DNA from: an uncultured bacterium
GTDB lineage: Bacteria > Patescibacteriota > Minisyncoccia > Phycocordibacterales > Phycocordibacteraceae
DNA: 11,510 nucleotides
Direction of reading: 5' to 3'
Assembly: GCA_943914435.1 (NCBI GenBank)
Contig: CALUBY010000018.1
Coordinates: forward strand, 1-11,510
Shown: piece after piece, positions 10,145 through 11,510 of the stretch
How positions within the stretch are numbered: position 1 is the first letter of the stretch
Layout: each line of letters starts with the position of its first letter
Program-made: the position numbers and the translations under genes
The notes under the pieces: generated by a model
Databases searched by the model: none
What the model saw: only the letters and a program-made list of their open reading frames with translations
Told to the model about the DNA's origin: nothing

Positions 10145-10173
10145 AGAGTACCAAAGATATGAGAACCCGTCAA
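10145..10173 (-). promoter_or_regulatory. Promoter of rpsP
   Basis: On the - strand TTGACG (10168-10173) is followed after exactly 17 bp by TACTCT (10145-10150), preceded by TGG as an extended -10. The predicted start near 10137 gives a leader of only about 4 nt before the ATG at 10133. The -10 is a weak match, so the -35 and extended -10 carry the call. Confidence 0.5.
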
Positions 10174-10176
10174 AGT

Positions 10177-10423
10177 GGGGCTCCCGGTATATAAATAGCG
10201 CCCGAGCAAGTGCCGGGCGCGCGAGGAAAGGACAGGGCCTGAACGGGTGCGACAATCGCTGCAAGAGGGCCGTGGGGGGCCCACGTGCGGGGGGGGGCGT
10301 CACGATCGGCGCACCCGTTCAGGTGTCGGGAGAAGAGGGACCGACCAAGGCATAGTATCACAACGAAAGAGCCCCTGCTACCCTGCCCCTAGGCGAGACC
10401 CCGGAAATTCGAGTCCCTCTTTT
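10177..10423 (+). ncRNA. Candidate structured RNA, possibly a small divergent RNase P RNA
   Basis: This gap has no credible protein gene but many inverted repeats. Read on the + strand the order resembles bacterial RNase P RNA: a possible end-pairing helix (10177-10185 with 10392-10402, two bulges); a P3-like hairpin GCGCCCG/CGGGCGC (10198-10204, 10214-10220); GAGGAAAG (10223-10230) like conserved region I; CAGGG (10233-10237), which can pair with CCCTG (10372-10376) as a P4; a perfect 13-bp stem (10238-10250 with 10311-10323) enclosing a second hairpin; and AAAGAGCCCCTGCTA (10366-10380), resembling the conserved region V ACAGAACCCGGCUUA. It ends at CTCTTTT. Against it: length near 245 nt, a two-base bulge instead of the single conserved U in P4, alternative pairings (GGGGCTC 10177-10183 with GAGCCCC 10369-10375), and no clear promoter. 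Strand and ends are uncertain. Confidence 0.35.
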
Positions 10424-10456
10424 AAAAATAAGACGCATAGCATAACGGCCTGTATC

Positions 10457-10474
10457 TGCTACAGTCTAATCACT
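10457..10474 (+). promoter_or_regulatory. Candidate extended -10 of the exoribonuclease gene
   Basis: TGC-TACAGT (10457-10465) resembles an extended -10 and lies 9 nt before the ATG at 10475. No clear -35 is seen and there is no Shine-Dalgarno sequence, which would fit a leaderless or near-leaderless transcript starting around 10472. Confidence 0.35.
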
Positions 10475-11510
10475 ATGGCATCTACGACACTCACGAAGGA
10501 CGCGACATTTGAAGGACCGATAACCATCATCAAAACTGGTAAAGGATTCTTTACCTTTGACCCTAATCAGGATGATCTCTTTATTGCAGGAGAACACCTC
10601 GGAGGGGCGTTCCCGGGCGACACCGTTAAGGTGCAGTTTATTGGAAACGATACCGACAAGCGCACCGGAAAATCTAAGCCTGCTGGAAAGGTTATTGAGG
10701 TGATAGAGCGCAGCCGCGAGACCTTTGTAGGAAAGCTCGTTGAGAACAAAGAAGAGAATCTCACGATGCTCGTTCCTGACTGGAAGAAAATGTATGTGCC
10801 GTTTGTTGTTAAGGGTGAGTCCCTCCCTATTGGACACAAAGTGGTTATTCGCTTCCAGGGATGGAATCAGCATCAGCCGTATCCGTGGGGTACGCTTGAG
10901 GAAATTATTGGTCCCGCTGGTGAACACGAGACCGAGATGCGCGCCCTCGCCCTCTCGCAGGGATTTCGTTCTGACTTCCCACCGGGCGTACAAACAGAAG
11001 CAAAGTATCTCGAAGAGCACGGCAAGCAGATGCTCGCTGATGGCGCGAAAGAAGGCATTACTGCAGGCACCCGCAAAGATTTCCGGGGCACTCCAACCTT
11101 CACTATCGATCCGTTTGACGCAAAGGACTTCGACGACGCGCTTTCTGTTAAAACGCTTCCAAACGGAAATTACGAAATTGGTGTGCACATTGCTGACGTG
11201 TCGCACTTCGTGCGTCCGGGCACCGCGATTGATGACGAGGCGCGCAAGCGTGCCACCTCCGTCTACCTTGTGGACCGCACTATCCCGATGCTCCCTCACA
11301 TCCTCTCAACGGACCTTTGTTCATTGAATCCGAACGAGGACCGTCTTTCGATGAGTGCCGTGTTTGAGCTCGATAAGGAAGCGGGTATCGTTTCAACCTG
11401 GTTTGGTCCTACCGTCATTCACTCCGACAAGCGCTTCACCTATGAAAACGCACAAGAAGTGCTCGACACCCAGGAAGGCGTGATGCTTGAGGAGCTGAAC
11501 ACCCTTAAGA
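10475..11510 (+). CDS. rnr: RNase II/R-family 3'-5' exoribonuclease, N-terminal 345 aa (runs off the window)
   Basis: Processive 3'-5' exoribonuclease that degrades structured RNA and takes part in rRNA and tmRNA-linked quality control in known bacteria. The open frame starts at ATG 10475 and has no stop before the right edge. Residues 11-55 look like a first cold-shock/OB domain (GKGFFTFDPNQDDLFIAGEHL..FPGDTVKV) and about 80-145 like a second (FVGKLVENKEENLTMLVPD). The RNB catalytic domain starts near 200. TIDPFDAKDFDDAL (210-223) supplies the four metal-binding aspartates D212, D218, D220 and D221; then GVHIADVSHFV (236-246), SVYLVDRTIPMLP (262-274) and LCSLNPNEDRLSMS (281-294). The winged-helix region at the N-terminus of E. 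coli RNase R is missing. RNase R is preferred over RNase II, but the C-terminal half lies outside. It is divergent from rpsP. Confidence 0.94.
   Translation, partial: MASTTLTKDATFEGPITIIKTGKGFFTFDPNQDDLFIAGEHLGGAFPGDTVKVQFIGNDTDKRTGKSKPAGKVIEVIERSRETFVGKLVENKEENLTMLVPDWKKMYVPFVVKGESLPIGHKVVIRFQGWNQHQPYPWGTLEEIIGPAGEHETEMRALALSQGFRSDFPPGVQTEAKYLEEHGKQMLADGAKEGITAGTRKDFRGTPTFTIDPFDAKDFDDALSVKTLPNGNYEIGVHIADVSHFVRPGTAIDDEARKRATSVYLVDRTIPMLPHILSTDLCSLNPNEDRLSMSAVFELDKEAGIVSTWFGPTVIHSDKRFTYENAQEVLDTQEGVMLEELNTLK

Noticed and set aside
10317..10352. Segment resembling the SRP RNA conserved domain (TTCAGG...CCAAGGCA)
   Set aside because: The GGAA tetraloop with flanking AGCAG is missing, and its left half is already used in a perfect 13-bp stem with 10238-10250.
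10039..10361. Overlapping - strand ORFs (81 and 63 aa) in the divergent gap
   Set aside because: Pro/Arg/Gly-rich low-quality frames crossing the inverted repeats and the rpsP promoter, without RBS; better explained by structured non-coding DNA.
10408..10417. TTCGAGTCCC, resembling the T-loop and 3' end of a tRNA or tmRNA
   Set aside because: The five bases before it (GGAAA) cannot pair with CCCTC to form a T-stem, and no D or anticodon arm or resume-ORF is found upstream.
10466..11299. 277-aa - strand ORF at the right edge
   Set aside because: Antisense to the RNB-domain gene, whose + frame shows all the catalytic motifs; the antisense frame has no recognisable feature.

Overview
The window is an ordinary bacterial core-gene segment of roughly balanced G+C with small accessory genes at the left edge. 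The proteins point to a reduced bacterium of the Patescibacteria/CPR type, perhaps a Parcubacteria-like lineage. This is an inference from three traits: a compact 1060-residue RpoB, an S16-KhpA-TrmD cluster without rimM or rplS beside it, and long low-complexity tails on S16 and TrmD. No taxonomic marker was searched.

Layout from the left. Two small + strand genes (63-419, unknown; 560-766, two-helix membrane protein) each end at a strong hairpin terminator. The second terminator (768-795) is symmetric and also closes the converging - strand rpoB-rpoC operon (7731 down to 817). That operon encodes the two catalytic subunits of RNA polymerase. It has its own promoter (7893-7922) and a leader of about 155 nt that can fold into a compact three-way junction just before the rpoB start. 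Upstream of it lies a stand-alone - strand gene for a three-helix membrane protein (7994-8398) with its own promoter and terminator.

Next, still on the - strand, comes a translation cluster read in the order rpsP (ribosomal protein S16), khpA (KH-domain RNA chaperone), trmD (tRNA m1G37 methyltransferase). Short intergenic hairpins separate its genes. Then transcription diverges: a + strand gene for an RNase II/R-family exoribonuclease starts at 10475 and runs off the right edge.

The 300-bp divergent gap (about 10170-10440) contains no credible protein gene but is very rich in inverted repeats. On the + strand it has a GAGGAAAG element and a layout that resembles a small, divergent RNase P RNA. 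This is the least explained part of the window. Several genes on the right side (rpsP, khpA, trmD, rnr) lack a Shine-Dalgarno sequence and have a -10-like hexamer only 8-11 nt before the ATG, which suggests leaderless or near-leaderless mRNAs.

No CRISPR array, insertion sequence, tRNA, rRNA or prophage gene was seen. All complete genes end in TAA or TAG. I see no convincing new multi-gene system. The best leads are the two structured RNA regions and the divergent rifampicin pocket of RpoB.
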